A stretch of 64,000 bases of DNA from Comamonadaceae bacterium (GCA_027484575.1 JAIXSQ010000010.1:248001-312000), one strand, 5' to 3'; positions 9,477 to 20,695 are shown, counted from the stretch's first letter. Numbers and translations are program-made. The notes: generated by a model from the sequence alone, not told the origin.

Positions 9477-10870
9477 CCGCCACCACCGCCATGGCCACCC
9501 TGGCCCAGCTGGCCGCCTGGACGGGCGGCACCCTGGTGGGCGATGCCGCGACCGCCTTCGTGCGCGTGCACACCGACACCCGCACGCTGCAGGCCGGCGA
9601 CCTGTTCGTCGCCCTGCGCGGCGAGCGGCACGACGCCAACGACTACATCGCCGACGCCCTGGCGCAGGGTGCGGTGGCCGCGCTGGCCCACCGCGGCCGC
9701 CTGCCCGCGGGCGCGGCCGGCGTCGAGGTGGACGACACGCGGCTGGCGCTGGGCCGGCTGGCCGCCGCCTGGCGCGCGCAGTTCGCGCTGCCCCTGGTGG
9801 CCGTGACCGGCAGCAACGGCAAGACCACCGTCACGCAGATGGTCGCGGCCATCCTGCGCGCCTGGCAGCCCGAGGCCCACCTGGCCACGCAGGGCAACCT
9901 GAACAACGACATCGGCCTGCCGCTGACGCTGCTGCGCCTGCGGGCCACGCACCGCGTGGGCGTGGTCGAGCTGGGCATGAACCACCCGGGCGAGATCGCC
10001 TACCTGGCCGACATCGCGCGCCCCACCGTCGCCCTGGTCAACAACGCGCAGCGCGAGCACCAGGAGTTCATGGCCACCGTCGAGGCGGTGGCGCACGAAA
10101 ACGGCAGCGTGTTCGACGCCCTGGGGCCCACCGGCGTGGCCGTGTTCCCCGCCGGCGACACCTACACCGCCCTGTGGCTGCAGCGCGCCGGCGCGCGGCC
10201 GCACCTCACGTTCGGCGACGCGGGCAGCGGCGCCGACATCCTTCTGGCCGGGTCCGACTGGAACCAGGGCCGCTGGGACGTCCGGGCCGACACGCCCGCC
10301 GGTTCCCTGCGCTTCGCCCTCCAGGTCGCCGGCCGCCACAACGTGCGCAACGCGCTCGCGGCCGCCGCCTGCGCGCTGGCCGCGGGGGTGCCGCTGGCGG
10401 CCATCGCCGGCGGGCTCGCCGCCTTCGCGCCGGTCAGCGGCCGCTCGCGCGCGCTGGCCGTGCCGGTCGGCGGCGCGGCGCTGACGGTGGTCGACGACAC
10501 CTACAACGCCAATCCCGACTCGGTGCGCGCGGCGATCGACGTGCTGGCCGAGCTGCCCGGCCCGCGCCTGCTGGTGCTGGGCGACATGGGCGAGGTGGGC
10601 GACCAGGGGCCGCAGTTCCATGCCGAGGTCGGCGCGTATGCGCGCGAGCGCGGCATCGAGCGCCTGTTGACGCTGGGCGAGCAGGCGGCCGCGATGGGCG
10701 GCACGCATTTCGGCGACATCGCCGCATTGAACGCGGCGGTGACCGCGCAACTCAGGGAGGTGGCCAGCGTGCTGGTCAAGGGTTCTCGCTTCATGAAGAT
10801 GGAACGGGTGGTGCAGGCCATCCAGGCGCAGGCCGACGCGGCCGGCACGGGGGAGGGCGGCGCATGCTGA
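9473..10870 (+). CDS. murF: UDP-MurNAc-tripeptide:D-Ala-D-Ala ligase MurF
   Basis: MurF completes the UDP-MurNAc-pentapeptide by adding D-Ala-D-Ala. It has 465 residues. It shows the N-terminal uridine-binding domain ([14 protein letters not shown]), the ATP loop GSNGKTT (about residue 112), [10 protein letters not shown], and the C-terminal ligase motif [15 protein letters not shown] followed by LGDMGEVG. The start overlaps murE, and the stop overlaps the mraY start by seven bases. Confidence 0.97.
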   Translation: MTATTAMATLAQLAAWTGGTLVGDAATAFVRVHTDTRTLQAGDLFVALRGERHDANDYIADALAQGAVAALAHRGRLPAGAAGVEVDDTRLALGRLAAAWRAQFALPLVAVTGSNGKTTVTQMVAAILRAWQPEAHLATQGNLNNDIGLPLTLLRLRATHRVGVVELGMNHPGEIAYLADIARPTVALVNNAQREHQEFMATVEAVAHENGSVFDALGPTGVAVFPAGDTYTALWLQRAGARPHLTFGDAGSGADILLAGSDWNQGRWDVRADTPAGSLRFALQVAGRHNVRNALAAAACALAAGVPLAAIAGGLAAFAPVSGRSRALAVPVGGAALTVVDDTYNANPDSVRAAIDVLAELPGPRLLVLGDMGEVGDQGPQFHAEVGAYARERGIERLLTLGEQAAAMGGTHFGDIAALNAAVTAQLREVASVLVKGSRFMKMERVVQAIQAQADAAGTGEGGAC

Positions 10871-12042
10871 TGAGCCTCGCCAACTGGCTGCAGACGCTGG
10901 GGCCGGACTTCAGCTTCCTGCGGGTGTTCCAGTACCTGACCTTCCGTGCGGTGATGGCGGCGATGACCTCGCTGCTGATCGGCCTGATCGCCGGCCCGTT
11001 CGTGATCCGCCGCCTGACCGAGCTGAAGATCGGCCAGCCGGTGCGCGGCTACGGCATGCAGAGCCACCTGTCCAAGAGCGGCACGCCCACCATGGGCGGC
11101 GTGCTGGTGCTGCTGTCGATCGCGATCGCGACCCTGCTGTGGTTCGACCTGTCCAACCGCTTCGTGTGGATCGTGCTGGTGGTCACGCTGGGCTTCGGGA
11201 TGATCGGCTGGGCCGACGACTGGCGCAAGGTCGTGCACAAGGACCCCGAGGGCATGCCCTCGCGCGAGAAGTACTTCTGGCAGTCGGTCATCGGCCTGAT
11301 CGCCGCGCTGTACCTGGTGTTCAGCATCTCCGAGAGCAACAACATCCGCGTCGTCGAACTGTTCTTCGAGTGGGTGCGCTCGGGCTTCGACGTCGACCTG
11401 CCGCCCAAGGCCGGCCTGCTCGTGCCGTTCTTCAAGGAAGTGAGCTACCCGCTGGGCGTGTTCGGCTTCGTGATCCTGACCTACGTGGTGATCGTGGGCT
11501 CGAGCAACGCGGTCAACCTCACCGACGGCCTGGACGGGCTGGCGATCATGCCGGTGGTGATGGTGGGCTCGGCCCTGGGCGTGTTCGCCTACGTCACCGG
11601 CAGCGCGGTCTACTCGAAGTACCTGTTCTTCCCGTACATCCCCGGCTCGGGCGAGCTGCTGATCTTCTGCTCGGCCATGGCCGGCGCCGGCCTGGCCTTC
11701 CTGTGGTTCAACACCCACCCGGCCCAGGTGTTCATGGGCGACGTGGGCGCGCTGGCGCTGGGCGGCGCGCTGGGCACCATCGCCGTGATCGTGCGGCAGG
11801 AGATCGTGCTGGCGATCATGGGCGGCATCTTCGTGGCCGAGGCGCTGTCGGTGATGCTGCAGGTCACGTGGTTCAAGTACACCAAGCGCCGCTACGGCGA
11901 GGGCCGCCGCATCCTGAAGATGGCGCCGCTGCACCACCACTTCGAGAAGAGCGGCTGGAAGGAGACCCAGGTCGTGGTGCGGTTCTGGATCGTCACCATG
12001 CTGCTGTGCCTGGTGGGCCTGTCGACGCTGAAGCTGCGGTGA
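10864..12042 (+). CDS. mraY: Phospho-MurNAc-pentapeptide transferase MraY
   Basis: MraY makes lipid I by moving phospho-MurNAc-pentapeptide to undecaprenyl phosphate at the inner membrane. It has 392 residues with about ten hydrophobic helices. Catalytic motifs seen are WADDWRKV (the two Asp near 117-118), [20 protein letters not shown] and the HHHFE loop ([12 protein letters not shown]). The ATG at 10864 overlaps murF; a second ATG two codons on (MSLANWL) is equally possible. Confidence 0.97.
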   Translation: MLMSLANWLQTLGPDFSFLRVFQYLTFRAVMAAMTSLLIGLIAGPFVIRRLTELKIGQPVRGYGMQSHLSKSGTPTMGGVLVLLSIAIATLLWFDLSNRFVWIVLVVTLGFGMIGWADDWRKVVHKDPEGMPSREKYFWQSVIGLIAALYLVFSISESNNIRVVELFFEWVRSGFDVDLPPKAGLLVPFFKEVSYPLGVFGFVILTYVVIVGSSNAVNLTDGLDGLAIMPVVMVGSALGVFAYVTGSAVYSKYLFFPYIPGSGELLIFCSAMAGAGLAFLWFNTHPAQVFMGDVGALALGGALGTIAVIVRQEIVLAIMGGIFVAEALSVMLQVTWFKYTKRRYGEGRRILKMAPLHHHFEKSGWKETQVVVRFWIVTMLLCLVGLSTLKLR

Positions 12043-12046
12043 ACGC

Positions 12047-13726
12047 ATGACCGAGCACGACGACCTCCCGACCCCGGCCCCCGAGCCCGCCGACGCGCCC
12101 GCCGCGCCGGTGGACGCCGGCGTGGCCGCGGTCGATGCGGTCCCCGCCGTGGCACCGGCCGACGCCGACGCGCCGCTGCCGATCCCGGTGCCCACGCCCG
12201 CGCCCAGGCCGCCCTACGTGCCCGAGCAGCCGCGCCACGTGCTGGTGCTGGGCCTGGGCGACTCGGGGCTGGCGATGGCGCGCTGGTGCGCCGGCCTGGG
12301 CTGGCCGGTCACGGTGGCCGACACCCGCGCGCAGCCCCCCCGCCTGCCCGAGCTGCAGGCCGAGCTGCCGCAGGCGCGCTTCGTCGCCGGCGCCTTCGGC
12401 GAGCACCTGCTCGAGGGCATCGGCGAGGTGCTGCGCAGCCCCGGCCTGTCGCCGGCCCAGCTGGCGCCGGTGCTCGCGCCCGCCCGGGCCCGCGGCCTGC
12501 CGGTGGCCGGCGAGCTGCAGCTGTTCGCCCGCGGCCTGGCCCGTCTGGCCGGCGAGCAGGACTACACGCCCGCCGTGCTGGCCATCACCGGCACCAACGG
12601 CAAGACCACCGTCACCGCGCTCACCGGCCAGCTGCTCGAGCGCGCCGGCCGCAGCGTGGCGGTGGCCGGCAACATCGGCCCCACGCTGCTGGACACCCTG
12701 GCCGCGCGCATCGCCGCGCAGGACCTGCCGCAGGCCTGGGTGCTGGAGCTGTCGTCGTTCCAGCTGGACGAGGTCACCGGCTTCGAGCCCACCGCCGCCA
12801 CCGTGCTGAACCTGAGCCAGGACCACCTGGACTGGCACGGCAGCATGGAGGCCTACGCCGCCGCCAAGGCCCGCGTGTTCGGCACCCAGGGCCCGATGGT
12901 GCTCAACCGCGAGGATCCGCTGGTCATGCAGATGCTGCCCGCGCCGGTGCGCCTGAAGGGCGGCAAGTTCGAGCAGCGCGCGCACGTCACCTTCGGCGGC
13001 GACATGCCCCAGCGGCCCGGCGACTTCGGCATCGAGGTGGTCAACGGCATGGCCTGGCTGGTGCGCGCGCACGCGGCCGACGAGACCCTCAAGCGCCGCC
13101 GCGGCGAAGAGCAGGAGATCCACATCCAGCGCCTGATGCCGGCCGACGCGCTGCGCATCCGCGGCCGCCACAACGCCACCAACGCGCTGGCCGCCCTGGC
13201 GCTGGCCAGCGCCGCCGGCGCCGCCCTCGGGCCGATGCTGTACGGGCTGCGCGAGTACCGCGGCGAGCCGCACCGGGTCGAGCCGGTGGGCATCCTGGAC
13301 GACATCGAGTACTTCGACGACAGCAAGGGCACCAACGTGGGCGCCACCGTCGCCGCGCTGGCCGGCCTGGGCGCCGAGCGCAAGGTGGTGGTGATCCTGG
13401 GCGGCGACGGCAAGGGCCAGGACTTCTCGCCGCTGGCGCCCGCCGTCGGCCGCCATGCCCGCGCGGCGGTGCTGATCGGCCGCGACGCCCCGGCGATCCG
13501 CGCCGCGCTGCAGGGCTGCGGCGTGCCGCTGGCCGACGCCGGCTCGATGGACGAGGCGGTGCGCGCCGCCACCGCGCGCGCCCAGGCCGGCGACGCGGTG
13601 CTGATGTCGCCCGCCTGCGCCAGCTTCGACATGTTCCGCAACTACGAGCACCGCGCGCAGGTCTTCCGCGACGCGGTGCAGGCCCTGGCCGACGAGGCCG
13701 GCGTGCCGCTGGAGGGCAGCCTGTGA
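12047..13726 (+). CDS. murD: UDP-MurNAc-L-Ala:D-Glu ligase MurD with long N-terminal extension
   Basis: MurD adds D-glutamate to UDP-MurNAc-L-Ala. The protein has 559 residues against about 440 in E. coli. Two differences are visible. The first 60 or so residues are a Pro/Ala/Asp-rich tail before the Rossmann-like [17 protein letters not shown]. There is also an extra basic/acidic segment in the central domain (around [15 protein letters not shown]). The ATP loop is GTNGKTT, followed by the Mur motifs LELSSFQLD and [11 protein letters not shown] and the C-terminal DDSKGTN. It starts 4 bp after mraY and overlaps ftsW (GTGA). Confidence 0.95.
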   Translation: MTEHDDLPTPAPEPADAPAAPVDAGVAAVDAVPAVAPADADAPLPIPVPTPAPRPPYVPEQPRHVLVLGLGDSGLAMARWCAGLGWPVTVADTRAQPPRLPELQAELPQARFVAGAFGEHLLEGIGEVLRSPGLSPAQLAPVLAPARARGLPVAGELQLFARGLARLAGEQDYTPAVLAITGTNGKTTVTALTGQLLERAGRSVAVAGNIGPTLLDTLAARIAAQDLPQAWVLELSSFQLDEVTGFEPTAATVLNLSQDHLDWHGSMEAYAAAKARVFGTQGPMVLNREDPLVMQMLPAPVRLKGGKFEQRAHVTFGGDMPQRPGDFGIEVVNGMAWLVRAHAADETLKRRRGEEQEIHIQRLMPADALRIRGRHNATNALAALALASAAGAALGPMLYGLREYRGEPHRVEPVGILDDIEYFDDSKGTNVGATVAALAGLGAERKVVVILGGDGKGQDFSPLAPAVGRHARAAVLIGRDAPAIRAALQGCGVPLADAGSMDEAVRAATARAQAGDAVLMSPACASFDMFRNYEHRAQVFRDAVQALADEAGVPLEGSL

Positions 13727-14973
13727 CGGCGATCGCCCAACGCCTGGCCGGCCTGCGGGGCCTGTTCGCCCGCGGCGAGCGCGCGCCCGAGGTGCCGCTG
13801 CGCGGCCGCACCTACGCGGCCGGCTCGGCCCCCGTGCGCCTGTCGGGCTTCGACCAGCCGCTGGTGTGGGTGGCGGTGGCGCTGCTGGCCTTCGGCCTGG
13901 TGATGGTCTATTCGGCCTCGATCGCGCTGCCCGACAACCCGCGCTTCGCCCGCTACGCGCACCACCACTTCGTGCTGCGCCACGCGCTGTCGCTGGTGCT
14001 GGCCTTCGTGGCCGCGCTGATCGCCTTCCAGGTGCCGATCGAGCGCTGGGAGAAGCTCGCGCCCTGGCTGTTCGTGGCCTCGCTGCTGCTGCTGATCCTC
14101 GTGCTGGTCCCCGGCATCGGCAAGGGCGTCAACGGCGCGCGCCGCTGGATCAGCCTGGGCGTCATGAACTTCCAGCCCTCGGAGCTGGCCAAGTTCGCGG
14201 TCCTGCTCTACGCCGCCGACTACATGGTGCGCAAGATGGAGGTCAAGGAGCGCTTCTTCCGCGCCGTGCTGCCGATGGCGCTGGCCGTGGCGATCGTGGG
14301 CCTGCTGCTGCTGGCCGAGCCCGACATGGGCGCCTTCCTGGTGATCGCCGTCATCGCCATGGGCATCCTGTTCCTGGGCGGCGTCAACGCGCGGATGTTC
14401 TTCCTGATCGCGGCGGTGATGATCGTGGCCTTCGGCCTGATGATCGCGCTGTCCGACTGGCGCCGCGAGCGCATCTTCGCGTACCTGAACCCCTGGGACG
14501 AGAAGCACGCGCTGGGCAAGGGCTACCAGCTGTCGCACTCGCTGATCGCCATCGGCCGCGGCGAGATCTTCGGCGTGGGCCTGGGCGGCAGCGTCGAGAA
14601 GCTGCACTGGCTGCCCGAGGCGCACACCGACTTCCTGCTGGCGGTGATCGGCGAGGAGTTCGGCCTGGTGGGCGTGCTCACCGTGATCGGCCTGTTCCTG
14701 TGGATGACCCGCCGCATCATGCACATCGGCCGCCAGGCTGTGGCGCTGGACCGCGTGTTCGCCGGCCTGGTCGCGCAGGGCGTGGGCCTGTGGGTGGGCT
14801 TTCAGGCCTTCATCAACATGGGCGTGAACCTGGGCGCGCTGCCCACCAAGGGCCTGACCCTGCCGCTGATGTCCTACGGCGGCTCGGCGATCCTGATGAA
14901 CGCGGTGGCCATCGCGGTGGTGCTGCGCATCGACTACGAGAACCGGGTGCTGATGCGCGGAGGCCGTCCATGA
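13723..14973 (+). CDS. ftsW: Septal peptidoglycan polymerase FtsW (SEDS family)
   Basis: FtsW is the SEDS glycosyltransferase that polymerises lipid II at the septum together with FtsI. It has 416 residues: a cytoplasmic N-terminal tail of about 40 residues, then ten hydrophobic segments. Family signatures are [10 protein letters not shown] near the first helices, QPSELAKFA, the WLPEAHTDF loop, EEFGLVG and the C-terminal [10 protein letters not shown]. The start is GTG overlapping the murD stop. The last codons overlap a 20-codon leader ORF before murG. Confidence 0.96.
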   Translation: MTAIAQRLAGLRGLFARGERAPEVPLRGRTYAAGSAPVRLSGFDQPLVWVAVALLAFGLVMVYSASIALPDNPRFARYAHHHFVLRHALSLVLAFVAALIAFQVPIERWEKLAPWLFVASLLLLILVLVPGIGKGVNGARRWISLGVMNFQPSELAKFAVLLYAADYMVRKMEVKERFFRAVLPMALAVAIVGLLLLAEPDMGAFLVIAVIAMGILFLGGVNARMFFLIAAVMIVAFGLMIALSDWRRERIFAYLNPWDEKHALGKGYQLSHSLIAIGRGEIFGVGLGGSVEKLHWLPEAHTDFLLAVIGEEFGLVGVLTVIGLFLWMTRRIMHIGRQAVALDRVFAGLVAQGVGLWVGFQAFINMGVNLGALPTKGLTLPLMSYGGSAILMNAVAIAVVLRIDYENRVLMRGGRP

Positions 14974-15032
14974 GCCGCAGGGCCGCTCCCAGGGCGAAGA
15001 CCGCAGCGCGCAGCGCGGAGGTCTTCGCATGA
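14970..15032 (+). CDS. Possible 20-residue leader peptide between ftsW and murG
   Basis: An ATG overlaps the ftsW stop (ATGA) and opens a 20-codon frame reading [20 protein letters not shown], whose TGA overlaps the murG ATG in the same way. Every other junction here is direct, so this small frame would let ribosomes pass from ftsW to murG and open the hairpin that holds the murG Shine-Dalgarno sequence. It is basic and has no known domain. Whether it is translated is unknown; it may be a spacer. Confidence 0.35.
   Translation: MSRRAAPRAKTAARSAEVFA
14994..15028 (+). promoter_or_regulatory. Hairpin enclosing the murG ribosome binding site
   Basis: GCGAAGACC (14994-15002) pairs perfectly with GGTCTTCGC (15020-15028), with a 17-nt loop. 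The murG Shine-Dalgarno GGAGG (15017-15021) lies at the loop/stem border, and the 3' arm ends at the base before the murG ATG. Folding should hide the site unless ribosomes leaving ftsW or the 20-codon leader melt it. The mechanism is inferred; the pairing is seen. Confidence 0.55.
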
Positions 15033-16093
15033 CGAGGACCGCACTGGTCATGGCCGGCGGCACCGGCGGCCACATCTTCCCGGGCCTGGCCGTGGCCGAG
15101 GCGCTGCGCGAGCGCGGCTGGCGCGTGCACTGGCTGGGCGCCCCCGGCAGCATGGAGCAGCGGCTGGTGCCGCCGCGCGGCTTCGCCTTCGAGGCGATCG
15201 ACTTCGGCGGCGTGCGCGGCAAGGGCCTGGCCACGCTGGCGCTGCTGCCGCTGAAGCTGCTGCGCGCCTTCTGGCAGGCGCTGTCGGTGGTGCGCCGCGT
15301 GCGGCCCGACGTGGTGGTGGGCCTGGGCGGCTACATCACCTTCCCCGGCGGGATGATGGGCGTGCTGGCCGGCAAGCCGCTGGTGCTGCACGAGCAGAAC
15401 TCCATTGCCGGCCTGGCCAACAAGGTGCTGGCCGGCGTGGCCGACCGGGTCTACACCGCCTTCCCGCGCGTGCTGCCCAAGGCCAGCTGGATCGGCAATC
15501 CGCTGCGCGCCGCGTTCCTGCAGCAGCCGGCGCCGGCCGAGCGCTTCGCCGGCCGCAGCGGCCCGCTCAAGCTGCTGGTCGTGGGCGGCAGCCTGGGCGC
15601 CAAAGCGCTCAACGAGATCGTGCCCCAGGCGCTGGCGCTGATCCCCGCGGACCAGCGGCCCCAGGTGCTGCACCAGGGCGGCGCCAGCCAGGTCGACGCG
15701 CTGCGCGCGTCCTATGCCGCCGCCGGCGTGCAGGCCGAGCTGGTGCCCTTCATCGACGACACCGCCTCGGCCTTCGCCGAGGCCGACCTGGTGGTGTGCC
15801 GCGCCGGCGCCAGCACCGTCACCGAGCTGGCCGCGGTCGGCGCGGCGGCGGTGTTCGTGCCGTTCCCGTTCGCGGTCGACGACCACCAGACCACCAACGC
15901 GAAGTTCCTGGTCGACGCCGGCGCCGGCTGGCTGGTGCAGCAGAAGGACCTGACGGCCCAGGCGCTGGCCGGCCTGCTGCAGGGCGTGACCCGGGCCGAA
16001 CTCGAAACCCGCGCCACCGCCGCCCGGCGCGTGGCCAAGACCAGCGCGACGGCCGAGATGGTCGCCGCCTGCGAGGAGCTGGCGCAGCCATGA
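15029..16093 (+). CDS. murG: Lipid II synthase MurG (N-acetylglucosaminyl transferase)
   Basis: MurG adds GlcNAc to lipid I on the cytoplasmic face of the inner membrane to form lipid II. It has 354 residues, the normal length. GT28 family features are [16 protein letters not shown] (about 8-23), the second glycine loop [34 protein letters not shown] and the donor-binding [14 protein letters not shown] strong Shine-Dalgarno GGAGG lies 7 nt upstream, within a hairpin. The stop overlaps the murC ATG. Confidence 0.97.
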   Translation: MTRTALVMAGGTGGHIFPGLAVAEALRERGWRVHWLGAPGSMEQRLVPPRGFAFEAIDFGGVRGKGLATLALLPLKLLRAFWQALSVVRRVRPDVVVGLGGYITFPGGMMGVLAGKPLVLHEQNSIAGLANKVLAGVADRVYTAFPRVLPKASWIGNPLRAAFLQQPAPAERFAGRSGPLKLLVVGGSLGAKALNEIVPQALALIPADQRPQVLHQGGASQVDALRASYAAAGVQAELVPFIDDTASAFAEADLVVCRAGASTVTELAAVGAAAVFVPFPFAVDDHQTTNAKFLVDAGAGWLVQQKDLTAQALAGLLQGVTRAELETRATAARRVAKTSATAEMVAACEELAQP

Positions 16094-17502
16094 AGCACGC
16101 CGTCAAGCACATCCATTTCGTGGGCATCGGCGGCGCCGGCATGTCCGGCATCGCCGAGGTGCTGCGCAACCTGGGCTACACCGTCAGCGGCTCGGACCTG
16201 GCCGACAGCGCCACGCTGCGCCGGCTGCAGGGCCTGGGCATCACCACCTGCATCGGCCATGAGGCCGCGCACATCGCCGGTGCCGACGCGGTCGTCACCT
16301 CCACCGCGGTGCAGGCCGACAACCCCGAGGTGGTCGCCGCCCGCCAGCGCAAGATCCCGGTGGTGCCGCGGGCCATGATGCTGGCCGAGCTGATGCGCCT
16401 GAAGCAGGGCATCGCCATCGCCGGCACCCACGGCAAGACCACCACCACCAGCCTGGTGGCCAGCGTGCTGGCCGAGGGCGGGCTGGATCCCACCTTCGTG
16501 ATCGGCGGCCGCCTGAACAGCGCCGGCGCCAACGCCAAGCTGGGCGCCGGCGACTACATCGTGGTGGAGGCCGACGAGTCGGACGCCTCGTTCCTGAACC
16601 TGCTGCCCGTGATGGCGGTGGTGACGAACATCGACGCCGACCACATGGAGACCTACGGCCACGACTTCGCGCGGCTGCAGGGCGCCTTCGTCGACTTCCT
16701 GCACCGCATGCCGTTCTACGGCACCGCGGTGCTGTGCGTGGACGACCCGGCGGTGCGCGCGATCCTGCAGGACGTGCAGTGCCCGGTCACCAGCTACGGC
16801 GTGAGCGAGGACGCGCAGGTGCGCGCCGTCGACATCCGCGCCGTGGGCCCGCAGATGCACTTCACCGCGCAGCGCCGCAACGGCATCGTGCTGCCGGACC
16901 TGCACGTGCAGCTGAACCTGGCCGGCCACCACAACGTGCTCAACGCGCTGGCGGCCATCGCCATCGCGGTGGAGCTGAACGTGCCCGACGCGGCGGTGTG
17001 CAAGGCCCTGGCCGAGTTCCGCGGCGTGGGCCGGCGCTTCCAGCGCTATGGCGACGTGGCGGTGCCGCAGGCCCACGGCGGCGGGCGCTTCGCGCTGATC
17101 GAGGACTACGGCCACCACCCGGTGGAGATCGCCGCGACGCTGGCCGCCGCGCGCGGCGCCTTCCCGGGCCGCCGGCTGGTGCTGGCGTTCCAGCCGCACC
17201 GCTACACCCGCACGCGCGACTGCTTCGAGGACTTCGTCAAGGTGCTGGGCCAGGCCGACGTGGTGCTGCTGGGCGAGGTCTACGCGGCCGGCGAGGCGCC
17301 CATCGTGGCCGCCGACGGCCGGGCGCTGGCCCGCGCGGTGCGCGTGGCCGGCAAGGTCGAGCCGGTGTTCGTCGACGCGATCGAGGCGATGCCGCAGGCG
17401 GTGCTGGACACCGTGCGCGACGGCGACGTGGTGATGTGCATGGGCGCCGGCTCCATCGGCGGCGTGCCGGCCAAGGTGGTGGAACAAGGGGGTGCTGCAT
17501 GA
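16090..17502 (+). CDS. murC: UDP-N-acetylmuramate:L-alanine ligase MurC
   Basis: MurC adds the first amino acid, L-alanine, to UDP-MurNAc. It has 470 residues. Motifs are the N-terminal dinucleotide-like loop [16 protein letters not shown], the ATP loop [10 protein letters not shown] (about 115), [20 protein letters not shown], and the C-terminal [10 protein letters not shown] and FQPHRYTRT. The ATG overlaps the murG stop, and the stop overlaps the ddlB start. Confidence 0.97.
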   Translation: MKHAVKHIHFVGIGGAGMSGIAEVLRNLGYTVSGSDLADSATLRRLQGLGITTCIGHEAAHIAGADAVVTSTAVQADNPEVVAARQRKIPVVPRAMMLAELMRLKQGIAIAGTHGKTTTTSLVASVLAEGGLDPTFVIGGRLNSAGANAKLGAGDYIVVEADESDASFLNLLPVMAVVTNIDADHMETYGHDFARLQGAFVDFLHRMPFYGTAVLCVDDPAVRAILQDVQCPVTSYGVSEDAQVRAVDIRAVGPQMHFTAQRRNGIVLPDLHVQLNLAGHHNVLNALAAIAIAVELNVPDAAVCKALAEFRGVGRRFQRYGDVAVPQAHGGGRFALIEDYGHHPVEIAATLAAARGAFPGRRLVLAFQPHRYTRTRDCFEDFVKVLGQADVVLLGEVYAAGEAPIVAADGRALARAVRVAGKVEPVFVDAIEAMPQAVLDTVRDGDVVMCMGAGSIGGVPAKVVEQGGAA

Positions 17503-18509
17503 CCGCGGCCATCGATCCCAAGGCGCTGGGCAAGGTCGCCGTGCTGATGGGCGGCCGCTCGGCCGAGCGCGAGGTCTCGCTGATGTCGGGCGCCGGCGTG
17601 CTCAAGGCGCTGCAGGGCAAGGGCGTGGACGCGCATGCGTTCGACCCGGCCGAGCGCGACCTGTCGGAGCTCAAGCGCAAGGGCTTCAAGCGCTGCTTCA
17701 TCGCGCTGCACGGCCGCTACGGCGAGGACGGCACCGTGCAGGGCGCGCTGGAGCTGCTGGGCATTCCCTACACCGGCTCGGGCGTGATGGCCTCGTCCAT
17801 CGCCATCGACAAGGTCATGACCAAGCGGGTCTGGCTGGCCGAGGGCATCCCCACGCCGAAGTTCGTGCTGCTGCGCCGCGGCAGCTACCAGCCGGCCGAC
17901 GTGCAGGCGCTGCCCGAGCAGCTGGGCCTGCCGCTGATCGTCAAGCCGGCGCGCGAGGGCTCGTCCATCGGCGTGGCCAAGATCACCGATCCCGCGCAGC
18001 TGCAGGCCGCGGTCGATGCCGCCGCGGCGCTGGATGCCGACGTGCTGTGCGAGCAGTTCGTCGCCGGCGACGAGGTCACCTGCCCGATCCTGGGCACGGG
18101 CGATGCCGCCCGCGCGCTGCCGGTGATCCGCATCGTGGCGCCCGAGGGCAACTACGACTACCAGAACAAGTACTTCACCGACGACACCCAGTACCTGGTG
18201 CCCTGCGGCCTGCCCGAGGGCGAGGAGGCCGCGATCCAGGCGCTGGTGACCCGGGCCTACCGGGTGCTGGGCTGCCGTGGCTGGGGCCGCATCGACGTGA
18301 TGATCGATGCCGCCACGCGCCAGCCCTCGCTGCTGGAGATCAACACCTCGCCGGGCATGACCGGCCACTCGCTGGTGCCGATGTCGGCGCGTGCCGACGG
18401 CATCAGCTACGAGGACCTGTGCCTGCAGCTGCTGGCCGGCGCCGCGCTGGACCTGCAGCGCACCGAGCGCCGCCGCGGCGCGCAGGCCGCCGGGGAGGGC
18501 GCCGCCTGA
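17499..18509 (+). CDS. ddlB: D-alanine:D-alanine ligase DdlB
   Basis: DdlB joins two D-alanines for MurF using ATP. It has 336 residues, an ATP-grasp enzyme. Family signatures are [14 protein letters not shown] at the N-terminus, LHGRYGEDG, the GIPYTGSGV region, [10 protein letters not shown] and the C-terminal [15 protein letters not shown] with the metal ligand Glu and Asn. The start overlaps murC (ATGA), and the stop shares one base with the ftsQ ATG. Gene position and size fit the B-type paralogue of the dcw cluster. Confidence 0.96.
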   Translation: MTAAIDPKALGKVAVLMGGRSAEREVSLMSGAGVLKALQGKGVDAHAFDPAERDLSELKRKGFKRCFIALHGRYGEDGTVQGALELLGIPYTGSGVMASSIAIDKVMTKRVWLAEGIPTPKFVLLRRGSYQPADVQALPEQLGLPLIVKPAREGSSIGVAKITDPAQLQAAVDAAAALDADVLCEQFVAGDEVTCPILGTGDAARALPVIRIVAPEGNYDYQNKYFTDDTQYLVPCGLPEGEEAAIQALVTRAYRVLGCRGWGRIDVMIDAATRQPSLLEINTSPGMTGHSLVPMSARADGISYEDLCLQLLAGAALDLQRTERRRGAQAAGEGAA

Positions 18510-19300
18510 TGGCCACCGCCGCCATGCAACCGCCCGTGGACGTCAAGCTGATGAACGGCACCGCCAGCGTGCTGTTCGTCGCCTTCGGCGTGCTGCTGGC
18601 GGCCGCGCTCGGCGGCTGGGTGCTGCGCCACCCGGTGTTCTCGCTCGGCGGCATCAGCGTGCTGGGCGACACCGCCCACACCAGCCCGGCCCAGCTGCGC
18701 GCCAACGTGGCACCGCAGCTGCGCGGCAGCTTCTTCACGCTGGACCTGGCGGCCGCGCGGCGCGCGTTCGAGGCGGTGCCCTGGGTGCGCCAGGCGGTGG
18801 TGCGGCGCGAGTTCCCCAACCGCCTGAAGGTGGTGCTGGAGGAGCACAAGGCGGTGGCCCTGTGGGGCGACGAGGGCCGCATGGTCAACAGCCACGGCGA
18901 GGTCTTCGAGGCCAACGCCGGCGACGTCGAGGGCGACGACCTGCCGACGCTGCAGGGCCCCGACGAGGCGTCGGCCCCGCAGGTGCTGGCGATGTGGCAG
19001 GCGCTGGGGCCGCTGTTCGAGCCGCTGGACCTGGCGGTGGCGACGCTGGCGCTGACCGGCCGCGGCAGCTGGCAGGCCACGCTGGACACGGGGGCCGTGC
19101 TGGAGCTGGGGCGCGGCGAGCCGGTCGAGGTGCAGGCACGGGCGCAGCGCTTCGCGCGCACGCTCACGCAGGCGGCGTCGCGCTACGGGCGCAGGCCCGA
19201 GGCGGTGGTGTCGGCCGACCTGCGCTATGCGGACGGGTATGCATTGCGGATGCGCGGCGTGGGCACGGTGGATCCGGCCACGGCGGCCGCCAAACGATAA
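18509..19300 (+). CDS. ftsQ: Cell division protein FtsQ
   Basis: FtsQ is the bitopic hub of the FtsQLB divisome complex. It has 263 residues: a short cytoplasmic N-terminus, one transmembrane helix (about 20-40, VLFVAFGVLLAAALGGWVL), a POTRA domain starting at FSLGGISVLGD (about 48-115, including VPWVRQAVVRREFPNRLKV) and a C-terminal beta domain. It starts at the ddlB stop (TGATG) and ends 10 bp before ftsA. Confidence 0.94.
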   Translation: MATAAMQPPVDVKLMNGTASVLFVAFGVLLAAALGGWVLRHPVFSLGGISVLGDTAHTSPAQLRANVAPQLRGSFFTLDLAAARRAFEAVPWVRQAVVRREFPNRLKVVLEEHKAVALWGDEGRMVNSHGEVFEANAGDVEGDDLPTLQGPDEASAPQVLAMWQALGPLFEPLDLAVATLALTGRGSWQATLDTGAVLELGRGEPVEVQARAQRFARTLTQAASRYGRRPEAVVSADLRYADGYALRMRGVGTVDPATAAAKR

Positions 19301-19310
19301 GAGGGACGAG

Positions 19311-20540
19311 ATGGCGAAGGACTACAAGGACCTGGTGGTGGGGCTGGACATCGGCACCGCCAAGGTCATGGCAGTGGTGGGCGAGGTGATGCCCGGCGGC
19401 GAGCTCAAGCTCGCGGGCCTGGGCATCGCGCCGTCCAGCGGGCTCAAGCGCGGCGTGGTGGTGAACATCGACGCCACGGTGCAGAGCATCCAGCAGGCGC
19501 TCAAGGAGGCCGAGCTGATGGCCGACTGCAAGATCACGCGCGTCTACACCGGCATCACCGGCAGCCACATCCGCGGCATCAACTCCAGCGGCATGGTGGC
19601 GGTCAAGGACAAGGAAGTGACGCCGGCCGACGTGGCCCGGGTGGTGGAGACGGCGCGCGCGATCAACATCTCGACCGACCAGCGGCTGCTGCTGGTGGAG
19701 CCGCAGGAGTTCGTGATCGACGGCCAGGACGTGCGCGAGCCGATCGGCATGAGCGGCATCCGGCTGGAGGCCAAGGTGCACATCGTCACCGGCGCGCAGA
19801 GCGCGGCCGAGAACATCATCAAGTGCGTGCGCCGCTGCGGCCTGGAGGTCGAGCAGCTGATGCTCAACCCCCTGGCCTCGAGCCTGGCGGTGCTGACCGA
19901 CGACGAGAAGGACCTGGGCGTGGCCATGGTCGACATCGGCGCCGGCACCACCGACGTGGCGATCTTCACCGGCGGCGCGATCCGCCACACGGCGGTGATC
20001 CCGATCGCCGGCGACCTGATCACCAGCGACATCGCGATGGCGCTGCGCACCCCGACCAAGGACGCCGAGGACATCAAGGTCGAGGCCGGCTACGCCAAGC
20101 AGCTGCTGGCCGACCCCGAGCAGCAGGTCGAGGTGCCCGGCCTGGGCGACCGCGGCCCGCGCATGCTGTCCAAGCAGGCGCTGGCCGGCGTGATCGAGCC
20201 GCGCGTCGAGGAGATCTTCTCGCTGGTGCAGCAGGTGATCCGCGAGTCGGGCTACGAGGAGGTGCTGTCCTCGGGCATCGTGATCACCGGCGGCAGCTCG
20301 GTCATGCCGGGCATGGTGGAACTGGGCGAGGACATCTTCCTCAAGCCCGTGCGCCGCGGCGTGCCCACCTACCGCGGCGCGCTGGCCGACATGATCGCCC
20401 AGCCCCGCGCGGCCACCGTGATGGGCCAGCTGGAGGAGGCGCGCCTGGCGCGCCTGCGTGGCATGAAGGTGGCGCAGAAGAGCGGCTCGATGAAGACCGC
20501 CTTCTCGCGCTTCAAGGATTTCATCGTGGGGAACTTCTGA
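19311..20540 (+). CDS. ftsA: Cell division protein FtsA
   Basis: FtsA is the actin-like ATPase that tethers FtsZ to the membrane and recruits later divisome proteins. The ATG at 19311 follows a GAGGGACG ribosome binding site and gives 409 residues; upstream in-frame starts lie inside ftsQ. Motifs are VVGLDIGTAKV (phosphate 1 loop), the 1C subdomain with VDIGAGTTDVAIF (phosphate 2 loop), the adenosine-loop GIVITGGSSVMPG, and a C-terminal amphipathic tail (SRFKDFIVGNF) for membrane binding. Confidence 0.97.
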   Translation: MAKDYKDLVVGLDIGTAKVMAVVGEVMPGGELKLAGLGIAPSSGLKRGVVVNIDATVQSIQQALKEAELMADCKITRVYTGITGSHIRGINSSGMVAVKDKEVTPADVARVVETARAINISTDQRLLLVEPQEFVIDGQDVREPIGMSGIRLEAKVHIVTGAQSAAENIIKCVRRCGLEVEQLMLNPLASSLAVLTDDEKDLGVAMVDIGAGTTDVAIFTGGAIRHTAVIPIAGDLITSDIAMALRTPTKDAEDIKVEAGYAKQLLADPEQQVEVPGLGDRGPRMLSKQALAGVIEPRVEEIFSLVQQVIRESGYEEVLSSGIVITGGSSVMPGMVELGEDIFLKPVRRGVPTYRGALADMIAQPRAATVMGQLEEARLARLRGMKVAQKSGSMKTAFSRFKDFIVGNF

Positions 20541-20695
20541 CCATGGCGCCCTGGCGACTGTGGCTGGCGCGCGGGAGTCCACCGCGCAGGAAGGAGCGAT
20601 GGCGGTGCACCGATCCGCCCTCGTGAGCGTTCAGGATTTTCCAGATACCAACAACTGAAGTTTCGGCAACTGCAACAGGATTCAAGGAGAAAGAG
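20541..20695 (+). promoter_or_regulatory. ftsA-ftsZ spacer, probable extra ftsZ expression signals
   Basis: This is the longest gap inside the dcw cluster (155 bp). Its second half (20,629-20,695) is clearly A+T-richer than the genes around it, as often seen where ftsZ has its own promoter. It ends in a strong Shine-Dalgarno AAGGAG eight bases before the ftsZ ATG. I could not assign a convincing -35/-10 pair. Confidence 0.35.

Noticed and set aside
20599..20658. 19-codon frame with AAGGAG between ftsA and ftsZ
   Set aside because: The Shine-Dalgarno is only two bases from the ATG and the frame shows no coding character; probably chance.
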